From: Bacteroidales bacterium UBA1736
GTDB taxonomy: Bacteria; Bacteroidota; Bacteroidia; Bacteroidales; UBA932
Reading direction: 5' to 3'
Assembly: GCA_002315825.1 (NCBI GenBank)
Contig: DCIC01000007.1
Span: 5,182 to 40,868, forward strand
Length of the DNA: 35,687 nucleotides
Part shown: one piece after another, positions 8,455 through 17,388 of the stretch
How the letters are laid out: each line of letters begins with the position of its first letter
Position numbering within the stretch: the stretch's first letter is position 1
Position numbers and translations under genes: made by a program
Notes under the pieces: generated by a model
Database searches by the model: none
What the model was told of the DNA's origin: nothing
Seen by the model: only the letters and a program-made list of their open reading frames with translations

Positions 8455-9432
8455 TCATTCAAGATACCAGTCTATTTTCAGACAACTGACAATCCATTTA
8501 TCGCTTCCGATTCCTTTGTCCGAAATCCACTTCTTTGTGCGTTCAGTTTGAAGCGATGACCCTTTGGCCGGGTTCCAAACCCAAGATGGAGTTGGCCACA
8601 GGCAATATTTGAAGCTTATGCTTTTGTAGAAAGATTCCTTCACTCCCTGCTGACCGTGATGAGCCATCTGAACGTAATCGACGTTAAGATACTTGAAGAA
8701 ACGCGAATTATTGTTCAGGAGTTTGTCTCCGCATTCTTCCTGAGCATCACCGAGAAAAAGGATGGATTTGTCCTTATCCCAAACCCTGAGAATCATGGAT
8801 GAGTTGTTATATGGGGAAGTATCATTCTCTGTCATAAGGAGCTCCGGATTTGAAATGCCCAACACCTTGATATTTACTCCGTCAATGCTGAAAAGTCCAC
8901 CAACGGATTGGATATCTGTAACCTTGATATCGGTTGTGTTGTCAAGAATGGCATACAGAGGCTTTACATAGTTGTTCATTGAACCCGACTCTTTCGCCAT
9001 AAGGGCATTGGTGAAGCGGGAATGGTATATTTCCTTTATAACTATTCCTTTCGGGGCCTTCAATATTTCCAGTAGGGCTCCTACGTGATCTCCGTGAGGA
9101 TGGGAGACCCACCACTGATCAACGGTCCCGCCATATCTGTTAATGATAAGATCCCTCAGATGCGCTGCATCCCCTGGCGCACCTCCATCCATCACTATGA
9201 CTTTACCGCCAGAGGTCTGAAGGATGTAGCAGTTGCCGATATTATCCTTGTACGATCCTTTTGGGGTAGTGGAAGATACCTGCATAAGAGAGAAATGACC
9301 GGTAGCTGCTTCAATTTCAGATTGAGGTACAGGTTTGTCATCTTCTTCGTTCTTACTGCAGGAATAACTGGTGGCCAGACCCGCATAAACGAGTCCGGCC
9401 GCCAGTTGTTTGAGAAATTCCAATCTATTCAT
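8455..9432 (-). CDS. MBL-fold hydrolase of ComEC/Rec2 type, probable lipoprotein
   Basis: A 325-residue protein with an N-terminal hydrophobic segment ending in a Cys (ATSYSC, C25) followed by SKNEEDDK. The lipobox is atypical, with Tyr at -2, but the acidic tail after the Cys resembles the surface-export signal of Bacteroidetes lipoproteins, so it may sit on the outer membrane. The MBL core shows VMDGGAPGD, HPHGDH (H111, H113, D115, H116), FLGDAQ and MAHHGQ, as in extracytoplasmic ComEC/Rec2-like hydrolases. I start at the ATG at 9432, which overlaps the upstream gene by 8 nt (ATGAATAG); a TTG at 9441 is the alternative. Substrate unknown. It is one of two MBL proteins flanking the rhamnosidase, with low similarity to the other beyond the metal motif. 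Confidence 0.75.
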   Translation of the reverse strand: MNRLEFLKQLAAGLVYAGLATSYSCSKNEEDDKPVPQSEIEAATGHFSLMQVSSTTPKGSYKDNIGNCYILQTSGGKVIVMDGGAPGDAAHLRDLIINRYGGTVDQWWVSHPHGDHVGALLEILKAPKGIVIKEIYHSRFTNALMAKESGSMNNYVKPLYAILDNTTDIKVTDIQSVGGLFSIDGVNIKVLGISNPELLMTENDTSPYNNSSMILRVWDKDKSILFLGDAQEECGDKLLNNNSRFFKYLNVDYVQMAHHGQQGVKESFYKSISFKYCLWPTPSWVWNPAKGSSLQTERTKKWISDKGIGSDKWIVSCLKIDWYLE

Positions 9433-11383
9433 CAAAAACAACAGAACCGCTTACCGTGCAGTCTTTTGGAGTACAAGTTCCAAGATTGACCCCAACGAGC
9501 ATCTGGTAATTGTCAACCATTTCTGATGCATGTTTTTTCATTATATGAATCTTTCCACTGCTGGTACAATTCTTCATAACGGTATTCATTGTATATCCGG
9601 TTGTGGGAGCGTTGCAACGCCCCATCATACCGCCGACACCACCACCTGTAGTTTTAAAGAGCTGTGTTCCGTGCAGATAAAGGTAGATGTTTCCGGAGAA
9701 AATGCAACCTATTATCTCGCCATTTCGCTCCTGAGATCCGAACATTCCGCCAATACGGGCGCTATTGTTGTACTTTGAAACGGTATTGTCTTTGTTGAAC
9801 ACGATGTTTCCGGAGAATTCACAGTTGTTCAATGACACTATTCCGGTACCTCCCTTCTTGTCTGCAGTTCCGGTAGACATAAGACCTCCGCACCTCTGAA
9901 TAGTGGCGTTGCAGATAATATCCCCACTTACTTTGCTATTGTTGATATTGAGAGTCATGTTTGAGCCTCCCTTCTCGAAGAATCCTCCAACAAGAACATT
10001 TTCACCTCCATTGAGCGTAATGGTTACAGAACTGTTCACTTTGGTTATATCGATACTTGCACCATTTATCTGTGCCAGAACTGCCACCGATGTTGACCCT
10101 TTGCAGGAAAGGCTGCCTGAAATGTTCAAATCGTGTACACTTGCCGACAAGGTATTGAAAATTGAAGATGAAGCTCCGCTGGTAGCAATGTCTATTGCAA
10201 GGGTATGTCCGTTTCCATTGATAGGAACGAACAGGTTATGCATAAAGAACTGTCCGGGGTTTTTCTCTTGATACATATCCTTTGAGGCCAATGTTATGTC
10301 TTGATAGAACTTGAGTTCTCCGTCCACAACATAATCTTCTATATCTTTGAGCGCCGGAGCTTTTGTAGCCTCAGCTCCGTGTGCAGTACGGAAATCGACA
10401 AAATCCTGAATATTGTTCACTCCACGGAAACGAAGAATCTGAACACCTTCACTTGTTACGGATTTCTCGACACCTGCCTGTGTTCCTACTAAAGTGATTG
10501 AACCGTAGGTCTCGATGTCGCCTCCTTCTGCAGGAGCAGTAACTTTGAATGTCTGCGTTTCAAGAAGGCTGGCATAATCAATCGTCCATCCCTTCGGAGC
10601 AATTACCTGATCAATGCTCTTCATTCCTGCAATAACCATTTCTATCTCCTTGGATTCTCCTGGATTGAAGGTGACGTTGCCCTGATTTGCGAACTGGAAG
10701 GTTGCCTTTTCATTCACATGGACAGATATGTCGGCCTTCAGTTCATCATATGCTTTCCCCGTGAATGAAACCGGTGTTATTGAGACGGTTCCGTCCTGAT
10801 CTAATCCGCTTTGAGGAGTCCATATGGGAGCTGTTACATAAAAACCATCATCTTGTGTTTCAATAATCCACCCTTTCGGTACGCTGGTATTGAAAGATAT
10901 CAGATTTGCAGATTTGCTATACTTAAAGAATCTTCTGGATGCAAGAGAGAATATCTGAATACCCGAGACAGGTTCCATAACAAACTTTGTTTCACATTCT
11001 AATCCAGTCACCGTGAAACTTTTTTCAATATTGCCTCCCTTTCCGTCATAGGCCTTTAAAGTAACCGTTCCGGTTTTTTGGGCAGTGGCATCCGTATATT
11101 TTGGTGCTTTTACAATAAGCTCGTTGTTATCCATTGAGGTAATAACATCCCATCCCTCCGGTGCTATTGCCTTTACATATGACATTCCCTGGCTCGTGAA
11201 ATTAACTGTCTTGCTTTTTTCAAACTCGACCAGAAGTTCAGTGTTTATGATGGATGCACCTTCATATGTAACATCAATATTTGTAGTGTGCTGAGGTATA
11301 TCAACCTGAGTGAGATCCTCATTGCATGACGTCAGCGTTAATGACATCGATAATGCTACGGCATAAAGTATTATTTTCTTCAT
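9425..11383 (-). CDS. Surface lipoprotein with three 94-residue Ig-like repeats and a beta-helix-like C-terminus
   Basis: A 652-residue lipoprotein (signal peptide, lipobox LTSC with C20, then NED). It sits directly after SusD, where PULs usually encode a surface glycan-binding protein. Three tandem repeats share P-(E/K)-G-W at residues 75-78, 169-172 and 263-266, exactly 94 apart, each followed by a strand ending VKAP or VTAP. I read these as Ig/BACON-like beta-sandwich repeats. From about 380 the sequence changes to short repeated strands rich in Gly, Asn and Ser (INGNGHTLAI, LNNCEFSGNI, GGMFGSQ, GGMMGRC), typical of a right-handed beta-helix. No catalytic motif was recognised. Its role in binding or holding the substrate glycan is inferred from position and architecture. 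Confidence 0.75.
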   Translation of the reverse strand: MKKIILYAVALSMSLTLTSCNEDLTQVDIPQHTTNIDVTYEGASIINTELLVEFEKSKTVNFTSQGMSYVKAIAPEGWDVITSMDNNELIVKAPKYTDATAQKTGTVTLKAYDGKGGNIEKSFTVTGLECETKFVMEPVSGIQIFSLASRRFFKYSKSANLISFNTSVPKGWIIETQDDGFYVTAPIWTPQSGLDQDGTVSITPVSFTGKAYDELKADISVHVNEKATFQFANQGNVTFNPGESKEIEMVIAGMKSIDQVIAPKGWTIDYASLLETQTFKVTAPAEGGDIETYGSITLVGTQAGVEKSVTSEGVQILRFRGVNNIQDFVDFRTAHGAEATKAPALKDIEDYVVDGELKFYQDITLASKDMYQEKNPGQFFMHNLFVPINGNGHTLAIDIATSGASSSIFNTLSASVHDLNISGSLSCKGSTSVAVLAQINGASIDITKVNSSVTITLNGGENVLVGGFFEKGGSNMTLNINNSKVSGDIICNATIQRCGGLMSTGTADKKGGTGIVSLNNCEFSGNIVFNKDNTVSKYNNSARIGGMFGSQERNGEIIGCIFSGNIYLYLHGTQLFKTTGGGVGGMMGRCNAPTTGYTMNTVMKNCTSSGKIHIMKKHASEMVDNYQMLVGVNLGTCTPKDCTVSGSVVFDE

Positions 11384-11394
11384 AACTCAATCGA

Positions 11395-13089
11395 TTAATA
11401 TCCAGGGTTCTGTTTCATTTCAGTATTTTGGGAGAGTTCATTGCTGGGAATAGGCCACACATTGTCTCTGGCAGAGTTGAACTTGCGGTATTCAGCTTCA
11501 TACAGTGCCTCCGCATCTGGAAGTTTGGCTCCATAAACAGTACCGTTCATTACATCTTCTCCAATATTCCATCTGCGTATGTCATTGAGACGGTAACCTT
11601 CAAATGCAAGTTCAACCCTTCTTTCACGACGAACGAGGGCACGCAGGGTTTTCTGATCATTGTATTTGCTTTCGTCAACATTCGGCTGTCCGGCACGGGA
11701 GCGGATTTTGTTGAGATAAGTATAGATTTTAGGATCTTTGACATTGCCCAGTTCTATCTGAGCTTCAACATAATTGAGAAGAACAGTTGCATAACGCATC
11801 AATTGGAAAGGCAGCGTTCCTCTGTTGGGATTCACAAGGGTCTGATCGCTTACCCATTTCTTTACCCAATAACCCGTCTTTGTCGAATTTCTGTTGTTGA
11901 TGTAGTCGAGATTGCTGGGATCGTATGTCCAAGGATCATTGGTGTATCCGAGGAAAGTTTCTTTCGGGAAAAGAACTGTCATCTCCAGACGGGGATCTCT
12001 GGGCATGGATTTGGGGTTGATATGAAGCTGAACCTGTTCCTCCGGTGTCAATTCTTCAATAGTTCTGCCATCTGCCAGTTCATATGCATCGACAAGAGAA
12101 GATGTTGGAGCCACTCCGGTTCCACCGTTCTTCAATCCGGGAGGAAGAAGGCGATATGTCTGCTGACATCCTTCGTCACGAGTGAGAATCGATTCCTTTG
12201 TATTGGCAGTATATGCTTCCTCAAGGAACATTGTATAATAGCTTTTTGCAGGGTCTTTGGCACTGACATAGATGTCATATTTGTTGAGGCCTATCACCTT
12301 GTTTGCCCATTCCACTGTTTTTTCATAATCATGAGCAAATAAATAGAGATATGAAAGATATGCATAACAAGCTCCCTTTGTCCAGCGCCAGCGTTCATTG
12401 GCAGTTTGTGGCTCCACAGGGAGCGTCTCGGACGCCTCTTCAAATTCAGACGCAATCCATTTCACGCAATCCTCAAAGGAATCTCTTTTAAGATTGCTCT
12501 CACCGGGGGTGATTATGTGATCAACTATGGGAATACCTCCGAAATTCATCAACAGGTTCATATGATAGTATGCTCTCAAGGCACGCACCTCACCTGTCCA
12601 ACGGTCTATTGTCTGAATTCCCTCATGCGGTTGTTTATCAGGGTCGAATATAGCCTGATCCTTATACTCCAGGAAACGGGAGCAGAGACGGATGACAGCA
12701 TAGCGGCCCTGCCAGAAATACGTGACATTAGTGTTGTTGCTTGCAAGTGTTCCTGAGGTAAACGGAGTATTTTGGATATAGTTGGCACAAGTGATTCCGT
12801 TGTCGCTCAATCCTTCATTCTCGACTATGGGAAGAAGGAATCCATATTTGTAGTCGACTTTACCACCATTATTCCAAGGCAGATTGATTGTCTTGATCAT
12901 TCCCGGGTTCATAGGCTCATAGCATTCCAGAACAACAGTATTTAACTGCTCTTTGGTTTTCCACCAGTTTTCATCCGTTGTCTGGTTTGGTGCATCCCTT
13001 GTAAGGAATTTCTCACAACCTGTAGCGGCCGCTAATAAGCATAGGGACACCAGGGTGGCTATTATTCTGAGTATTGTATTGTTTTTCAT
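11395..13089 (-). CDS. SusD/RagB family glycan-binding outer-membrane lipoprotein
   Basis: A 564-residue SusD homologue, the surface lid that binds glycan and feeds the SusC channel. Signal peptide with lipobox ATGC (Cys near residue 25) then EKFLTRD. The N-terminal TPR-rich half contains WWKTKEQ, YFWQGRYAVIRLCSRFL and WTGEVRALRAYYHMNLL, all characteristic of the family. The C-terminal part has the conserved RSRAGQPNV, RRERRVELAFEGYRLNDIRRW and a final NPGY, so the gene looks full length. It begins 12 nt after the SusC stop and ends 11 nt before the next lipoprotein, as expected for an operonic SusC/D pair. Confidence 0.95.
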   Translation of the reverse strand: MKNNTILRIIATLVSLCLLAAATGCEKFLTRDAPNQTTDENWWKTKEQLNTVVLECYEPMNPGMIKTINLPWNNGGKVDYKYGFLLPIVENEGLSDNGITCANYIQNTPFTSGTLASNNTNVTYFWQGRYAVIRLCSRFLEYKDQAIFDPDKQPHEGIQTIDRWTGEVRALRAYYHMNLLMNFGGIPIVDHIITPGESNLKRDSFEDCVKWIASEFEEASETLPVEPQTANERWRWTKGACYAYLSYLYLFAHDYEKTVEWANKVIGLNKYDIYVSAKDPAKSYYTMFLEEAYTANTKESILTRDEGCQQTYRLLPPGLKNGGTGVAPTSSLVDAYELADGRTIEELTPEEQVQLHINPKSMPRDPRLEMTVLFPKETFLGYTNDPWTYDPSNLDYINNRNSTKTGYWVKKWVSDQTLVNPNRGTLPFQLMRYATVLLNYVEAQIELGNVKDPKIYTYLNKIRSRAGQPNVDESKYNDQKTLRALVRRERRVELAFEGYRLNDIRRWNIGEDVMNGTVYGAKLPDAEALYEAEYRKFNSARDNVWPIPSNELSQNTEMKQNPGY

Positions 13090-13101
13090 GACCTTAATTG
13101 T

Positions 13102-16100
13102 TTAGAAGCCTATATTGAGTCCGATGGTATATGTCCTGAACATAGGATATGTGCTCGTCACGCTTGCTCCGTTGGAAGAGATTTCTGGATCAAGAACCTT
13201 ATTGGACGTAAATGTGAAAGGATTCTGAGCATTCACATATAGTCTCAATGTGCTTGCATGAATAGCCTTTGCCCATTTATTGAAGTTGTAACCGATCTGA
13301 ATGTACTTGATTCTGGCAAAAGCCCCATTATACATCCAGAACGTAGAAAGACGAGTATTGTTTGTGTTGGAAGATATTCTGGGACGGGATGCCCATTTGT
13401 CCGGATTATCAGCTTTCCAATAATCCAGTTGCCACGTCTGTACGGCTCCTTCCCCGCGAGAAGAATCAATGGGCTGGATATAGTTGCCGTAATAATAACG
13501 GTTGGAATTACCCTGACCGGTCATCTGCATATCGATGTCGAATCCCCATAATTTTGCCGTAAGGTTCGCATAGAAGATGTGATGAGGTTCCTGATCACCG
13601 ACAGCGGTGCGGTCTTCGTCAGTGATTACTCCGTCTCCGTTGATATCCATATATCTTATATCTCCCGGTTGCTGTACTGTCTGGCCATTGTCAGGATAAC
13701 CTCCTATAATGGCAACGTGATTGTCAAGTTCTTCCTGAGTCAGCAGTCCGTTGGCAACATAGAAATAGTTTGCTTTGAGAGGATATCCCTCCTTACAGAT
13801 GGTGTTCCCGGAAATGAATGTTTCCCCTGGTATATAAACCCACTTGGATTTCTGGTATGTGTATCCTACATTGGCATTCAAACTGAAATTCTTTGAGAAC
13901 TCATGATTATAGGACGCTCCTAATTCCAAACCCTGCACTTGGGCACGACCGACATTTTTCGGAGTGGTCAGCAAACTTGAACTCAGTGAGGAAGGAATAT
14001 TCATGATAAGGTTATTTACATCCTTGAGGAACCAGTCGAAGGTCAGATCAAGTTTATAACCGAATAAACTGACATCCGTTCCAACATCAAAGATATTCAC
14101 GGTCTCCCACTTCAAATCGGGATTACCGTTTTTAGTCTCGAGGCCGGTACTTGCACTTATCAAAGATTGGTATGAATATGGATTAACGCCATTATTTCCG
14201 AGCATGCCGTATGAAGCTCTTATCTTCCAGCTGTCAAGTTTTTTCAATGATGCCATCCAAGGCTCCTTGCTTACGTTCCATCCGATAGCAGTTGACGGGA
14301 AGAATCCCCATTTGTTTTTCCCGGTGAAGAGGGAAGATCCGTCAGCACGGATACCAACCTCAAAAAGGTATTTGTCACCAAAACTGTAATACCCTTTTCC
14401 GTAGAATGACGAGAGTGAGATATTGTCCCATCCTGTCTTTGAATTAAGTTCGGAAGATGCTCCTGCCAGCAGGTTGATTCTATGTTTGTTTATCTCCTTC
14501 ACCCAATCCACATTGGCTCCGGCGCTCCAGAAAGAACTGCGGGTGGTGTAGTCAACACTTTTAATGGCAGAATAAGACTGCATTTCATCACCAGTGTAAT
14601 AATTGAAGAAAACATATGGATCTCGATTATTCTTGTCCATACCTGATGAAAGACGATAACCGAGCTGACCTTTAATGGTCACTTCGGGAGACAACTTCCA
14701 CTGTGGACGGGCGTTGATGGTGACATAATCACGTGTGGTAGTAACATGCGTTCCGTGTTCAAGTTCAGCCAATATATTGACATTGGACTGATAATACAGG
14801 CCGTAATAATCAAGCGGGCTTCCTTCTTTGGAAGGATATTTGGCCACAACCGTTGTCGGAAAAGCATAAAGGTAGTTGATGAGATTAGTTTCCGGGTGAT
14901 CCCGTGTATCACGACCAACGAACATATCCACAAACATCATGATATTCTTGGTAATATCAATTGAAGTGTTGGCTCTAACCGTGACCCTGTCGAACCCGTT
15001 CTGCTGAACTTGATAAACACCATCCTGATGAAGATATTGGGCGGAAATGGCGAAACGGGCTGTGGTATTACCTCCTGAAACAGAAAGATTATGCTCCGTG
15101 ATGTTGGAAAGATTCCTAATAGTGAGGTCAGCCCATTTGGTATTGGGGTACACATAGAGATCCTGTCCCGCTTTTGCTGCTGCAATTTCTTCAGCAGAAT
15201 ATTTCGGGGTACTTCCACTGTTCACCATATATTCATTCAGATATGCCATATAATCCCATGAATCAGCTATATCCGGCATATACATTGGCTTCTGGAGGCC
15301 CCAGAAACCGTTGTAATTAACTTTGACAGTTCCGGCAGAACCACGTTTAGTCGTGATGAGGATAACACCGTTACCTGCTTTTGCACCGTATATGGATGCC
15401 GCAGCAGCATCCTTGAGAATGGTTACAGATTCGACTGTTGCAGGGTCAAGCTTATTCATATCAAACTCAAAACCATCCACAAGCACCAGTGGAGATGAGC
15501 CGAGGAGCGAAGCCACACCACGTATTTTTATTGAAGCATTGTCCCCGCCCGGATCACCTGAACCCTGGGTGACGAGAATACCTGTCGTTCCTCCGGTAAG
15601 TGCTTGTGAAAGTTGGGTTATAGGTTTGTTCGTGAAATTCACCTTATCAATAACACCGACAGCAGAGGCGATATGTTTTCTCTGCTGTGACGTCATTCCG
15701 GTTACTACCGCCTGATCCAGGACATTAATATCCTCCTCCAATGCAAGAGAAAGATTTGATGCAGTATGAGTTACCCTATACTCCAGATTCTTATATCCCA
15801 TGCAGGAAATAACCAATATGTCATCTCTTTTGGCTTCGATGCTGAAGAATCCTGAGCCATCTACGGCAACACCCTTCGTCGTACCTTTGACCTGGACCGT
15901 AGCACCCAATACCGGAAGCGGAGGCTCCTGAGTGTCTACAACAACACCACGAACTCTCATAACTCCGCCAGCCGTCTCTCCTTTTGGTGAATTTGATTGT
16001 GATGTGAGAAGTGAAATGACTACCACTTTCCCTTTGATTTCATACTTGAGAGGTGAAGTGATAATCTGCTTCAGAACATCACTGAGAGGAGTGTTCTTGA

Positions 16101-16302
16101 ACGATGCAGTGATTGCTCCTGCATTATCAAGAACCTGTTTGTCAGCAATGAATGAAAAACCTGTCTGGACTTCAAGTTCCTTGATGACAGTAGATAGCCT
16201 TTCATTCTTAAAGGTTTTCGTCACGGTCTGTGCCGCCATTGATGTGCACAGAAGAGCCATAACGAACACAAGAATTAATTTGTTAAATCTTAGCGTTATC
16301 AT
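13102..16302 (-). CDS. SusC/RagA family TonB-linked outer-membrane transporter with STN domain
   Basis: A 1066-residue TonB-dependent receptor that imports oligosaccharides into the periplasm. Order: signal peptide (to about residue 24, MAAQ); an STN secretin/TonB short domain (about 27-98: TFKNERLSTVIKELE, FKNTPLSDVLKQI); a carboxypeptidase-regulatory-like beta domain (about 117-200); a TonB-box-like VLDQAVVTG; a plug with IRGVASLLGSSPLVLVDG and ATVESVTILKDAAAASIYG; and a 22-strand barrel ending YTIGLNIGF. The STN domain is the part that signals to a FecR-type anti-sigma factor, matching the FecR gene directly upstream, whose stop overlaps this ATG (ATGA, 4 nt). Together with the divergent sigma gene this makes a trans-envelope signalling system that senses the imported glycan. 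Confidence 0.96.
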   Translation of the reverse strand: MITLRFNKLILVFVMALLCTSMAAQTVTKTFKNERLSTVIKELEVQTGFSFIADKQVLDNAGAITASFKNTPLSDVLKQIITSPLKYEIKGKVVVISLLTSQSNSPKGETAGGVMRVRGVVVDTQEPPLPVLGATVQVKGTTKGVAVDGSGFFSIEAKRDDILVISCMGYKNLEYRVTHTASNLSLALEEDINVLDQAVVTGMTSQQRKHIASAVGVIDKVNFTNKPITQLSQALTGGTTGILVTQGSGDPGGDNASIKIRGVASLLGSSPLVLVDGFEFDMNKLDPATVESVTILKDAAAASIYGAKAGNGVILITTKRGSAGTVKVNYNGFWGLQKPMYMPDIADSWDYMAYLNEYMVNSGSTPKYSAEEIAAAKAGQDLYVYPNTKWADLTIRNLSNITEHNLSVSGGNTTARFAISAQYLHQDGVYQVQQNGFDRVTVRANTSIDITKNIMMFVDMFVGRDTRDHPETNLINYLYAFPTTVVAKYPSKEGSPLDYYGLYYQSNVNILAELEHGTHVTTTRDYVTINARPQWKLSPEVTIKGQLGYRLSSGMDKNNRDPYVFFNYYTGDEMQSYSAIKSVDYTTRSSFWSAGANVDWVKEINKHRINLLAGASSELNSKTGWDNISLSSFYGKGYYSFGDKYLFEVGIRADGSSLFTGKNKWGFFPSTAIGWNVSKEPWMASLKKLDSWKIRASYGMLGNNGVNPYSYQSLISASTGLETKNGNPDLKWETVNIFDVGTDVSLFGYKLDLTFDWFLKDVNNLIMNIPSSLSSSLLTTPKNVGRAQVQGLELGASYNHEFSKNFSLNANVGYTYQKSKWVYIPGETFISGNTICKEGYPLKANYFYVANGLLTQEELDNHVAIIGGYPDNGQTVQQPGDIRYMDINGDGVITDEDRTAVGDQEPHHIFYANLTAKLWGFDIDMQMTGQGNSNRYYYGNYIQPIDSSRGEGAVQTWQLDYWKADNPDKWASRPRISSNTNNTRLSTFWMYNGAFARIKYIQIGYNFNKWAKAIHASTLRLYVNAQNPFTFTSNKVLDPEISSNGASVTSTYPMFRTYTIGLNIGF

Positions 16303-17282
16303 ATGTTGTTATTAAAAAGTTGTTTTTCTGTAATGACGTACCCGTTTCCGGTATTCCTGCATTTTACCGGAATCAGTGATGCGACCGCATCAAGAATATT
16401 CTGCAATGGTTCAGAGGTGTTGATGATGAAACTCAGGCAAACGTCTGAATACTTATCCCCATCATAATCAAGTTCGACACCGTAAATAGATTCCAACCTT
16501 ACCAGAAACTGGGAAAAATGCATTGACGAGCAGTCAATCTTGCCTTCTCTCCAACTTGAGATAGAACTGAGGTCTGTCTTTATCTTGTGAAGTACTCCAC
16601 TTTTGCAGTCATATTCAAGAAGCTCACCCGGAACCATCTGGACGGTTTCCATATCTCCGGAGAACTCGATGCTTCCTTCCAATAGAGCCGCTGAAATGCA
16701 GTTCTCTTTTTCAAAGGAGGTCACATTGAATTTTGTTCCTTTAACCGTAATAGTATGATTGTTGACATTGACAATGAACGGGCGTGACATGTCTTTGACA
16801 ACATCAAAATAGGCTTCACCTGTCATCTGAACATTTCTGGATCCAGCATCTTCATAATAGGAGAGTTTTGACGACGAGTTGATCCACACATTCGTCCCAT
16901 CCGGCAGTGTAAGCATTGTGCGTTCAAGAGGACCAGTTTCAGCCATAAACGCTGTTTCTGCCAGCACTTTGTCAGTACCAGTAAACTTCATTCCCTTGAA
17001 TACGAATGTAGAAATACACAAAACCACTGCAACTGCTGCAGCTGCGCGGACACTGATTCTACGAATCTTTCTGCGTTTGATCGTATTGTTCAGAAGCAGG
17101 AATGCATCAACACGAGAATTGGAGATTTTGTGGGAATTCTTCCACTGTCTCTCTAACTCCCGGAACACCTTCATATTATTGTCGCCGCCATTGATGAATT
17201 CAGCAACAATCTGCTCTTCTCCAGGTAAACTTTCACCGCAAAAATACCTTTTCAGAACATCTTCAATATTTTTTTGTGACAT
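16299..17282 (-). CDS. FecR-family anti-sigma factor
   Basis: A 327-residue single-pass inner-membrane regulator. The cytosolic N-terminus (MSQKNIEDVLKRYFCGE) should bind the ECF sigma factor. A transmembrane helix follows at about 78-97 after the basic RRKIRRISVR, then a periplasmic FecR domain (LPDGTNVWINSSSKLSY, GEAYFDVVKD, PFIVNVNNHTITVKGTKFNV) and a C-terminal domain (LESIYGVELDY) that meets the SusC STN domain. I start at the ATG at 17282: the longer reading from 17414 runs into the divergent sigma gene and its first 44 residues look non-coding. The stop overlaps the SusC ATG by 4 nt. Binding of the glycan to SusC is expected to relieve inhibition of the sigma factor, by analogy with FecIRA. 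Confidence 0.92.
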   Translation of the reverse strand: MSQKNIEDVLKRYFCGESLPGEEQIVAEFINGGDNNMKVFRELERQWKNSHKISNSRVDAFLLLNNTIKRRKIRRISVRAAAAVAVVLCISTFVFKGMKFTGTDKVLAETAFMAETGPLERTMLTLPDGTNVWINSSSKLSYYEDAGSRNVQMTGEAYFDVVKDMSRPFIVNVNNHTITVKGTKFNVTSFEKENCISAALLEGSIEFSGDMETVQMVPGELLEYDCKSGVLHKIKTDLSSISSWREGKIDCSSMHFSQFLVRLESIYGVELDYDGDKYSDVCLSFIINTSEPLQNILDAVASLIPVKCRNTGNGYVITEKQLFNNNI

Positions 17283-17336
17283 ATGAAAAAATGATAGCTT
17301 TTTATTAAAGACGTTTGAGACGGCAAAATCCCCACC

Positions 17337-17367
17337 TTGTTGATATTGAATTATCTTTCTACTTTTG
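17337..17367 (+). promoter_or_regulatory. Bacteroidetes-type promoter for the ECF sigma gene
   Basis: TTG (17337-17339, within CTTG) is followed after 20 bp by TACTTTTG (17360-17367), a full match to the TAnnTTTG element. The predicted start is about 15-17 nt before the sigma ATG at 17389. No comparable element was found for the opposite direction, so the fecR-susCD operon may depend on the ECF sigma factor itself. Confidence 0.45.
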
Positions 17368-17388
17368 ACGGCAAGAATTTGATGAAAA

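Noticed and set aside
11428..12342. 304-codon plus-strand open frame opposite susD (and a similar one at 27775-28689 opposite sdhA)
   Set aside because: Both lie opposite well-conserved genes, and the translations have no signal peptide or domain that makes sense.
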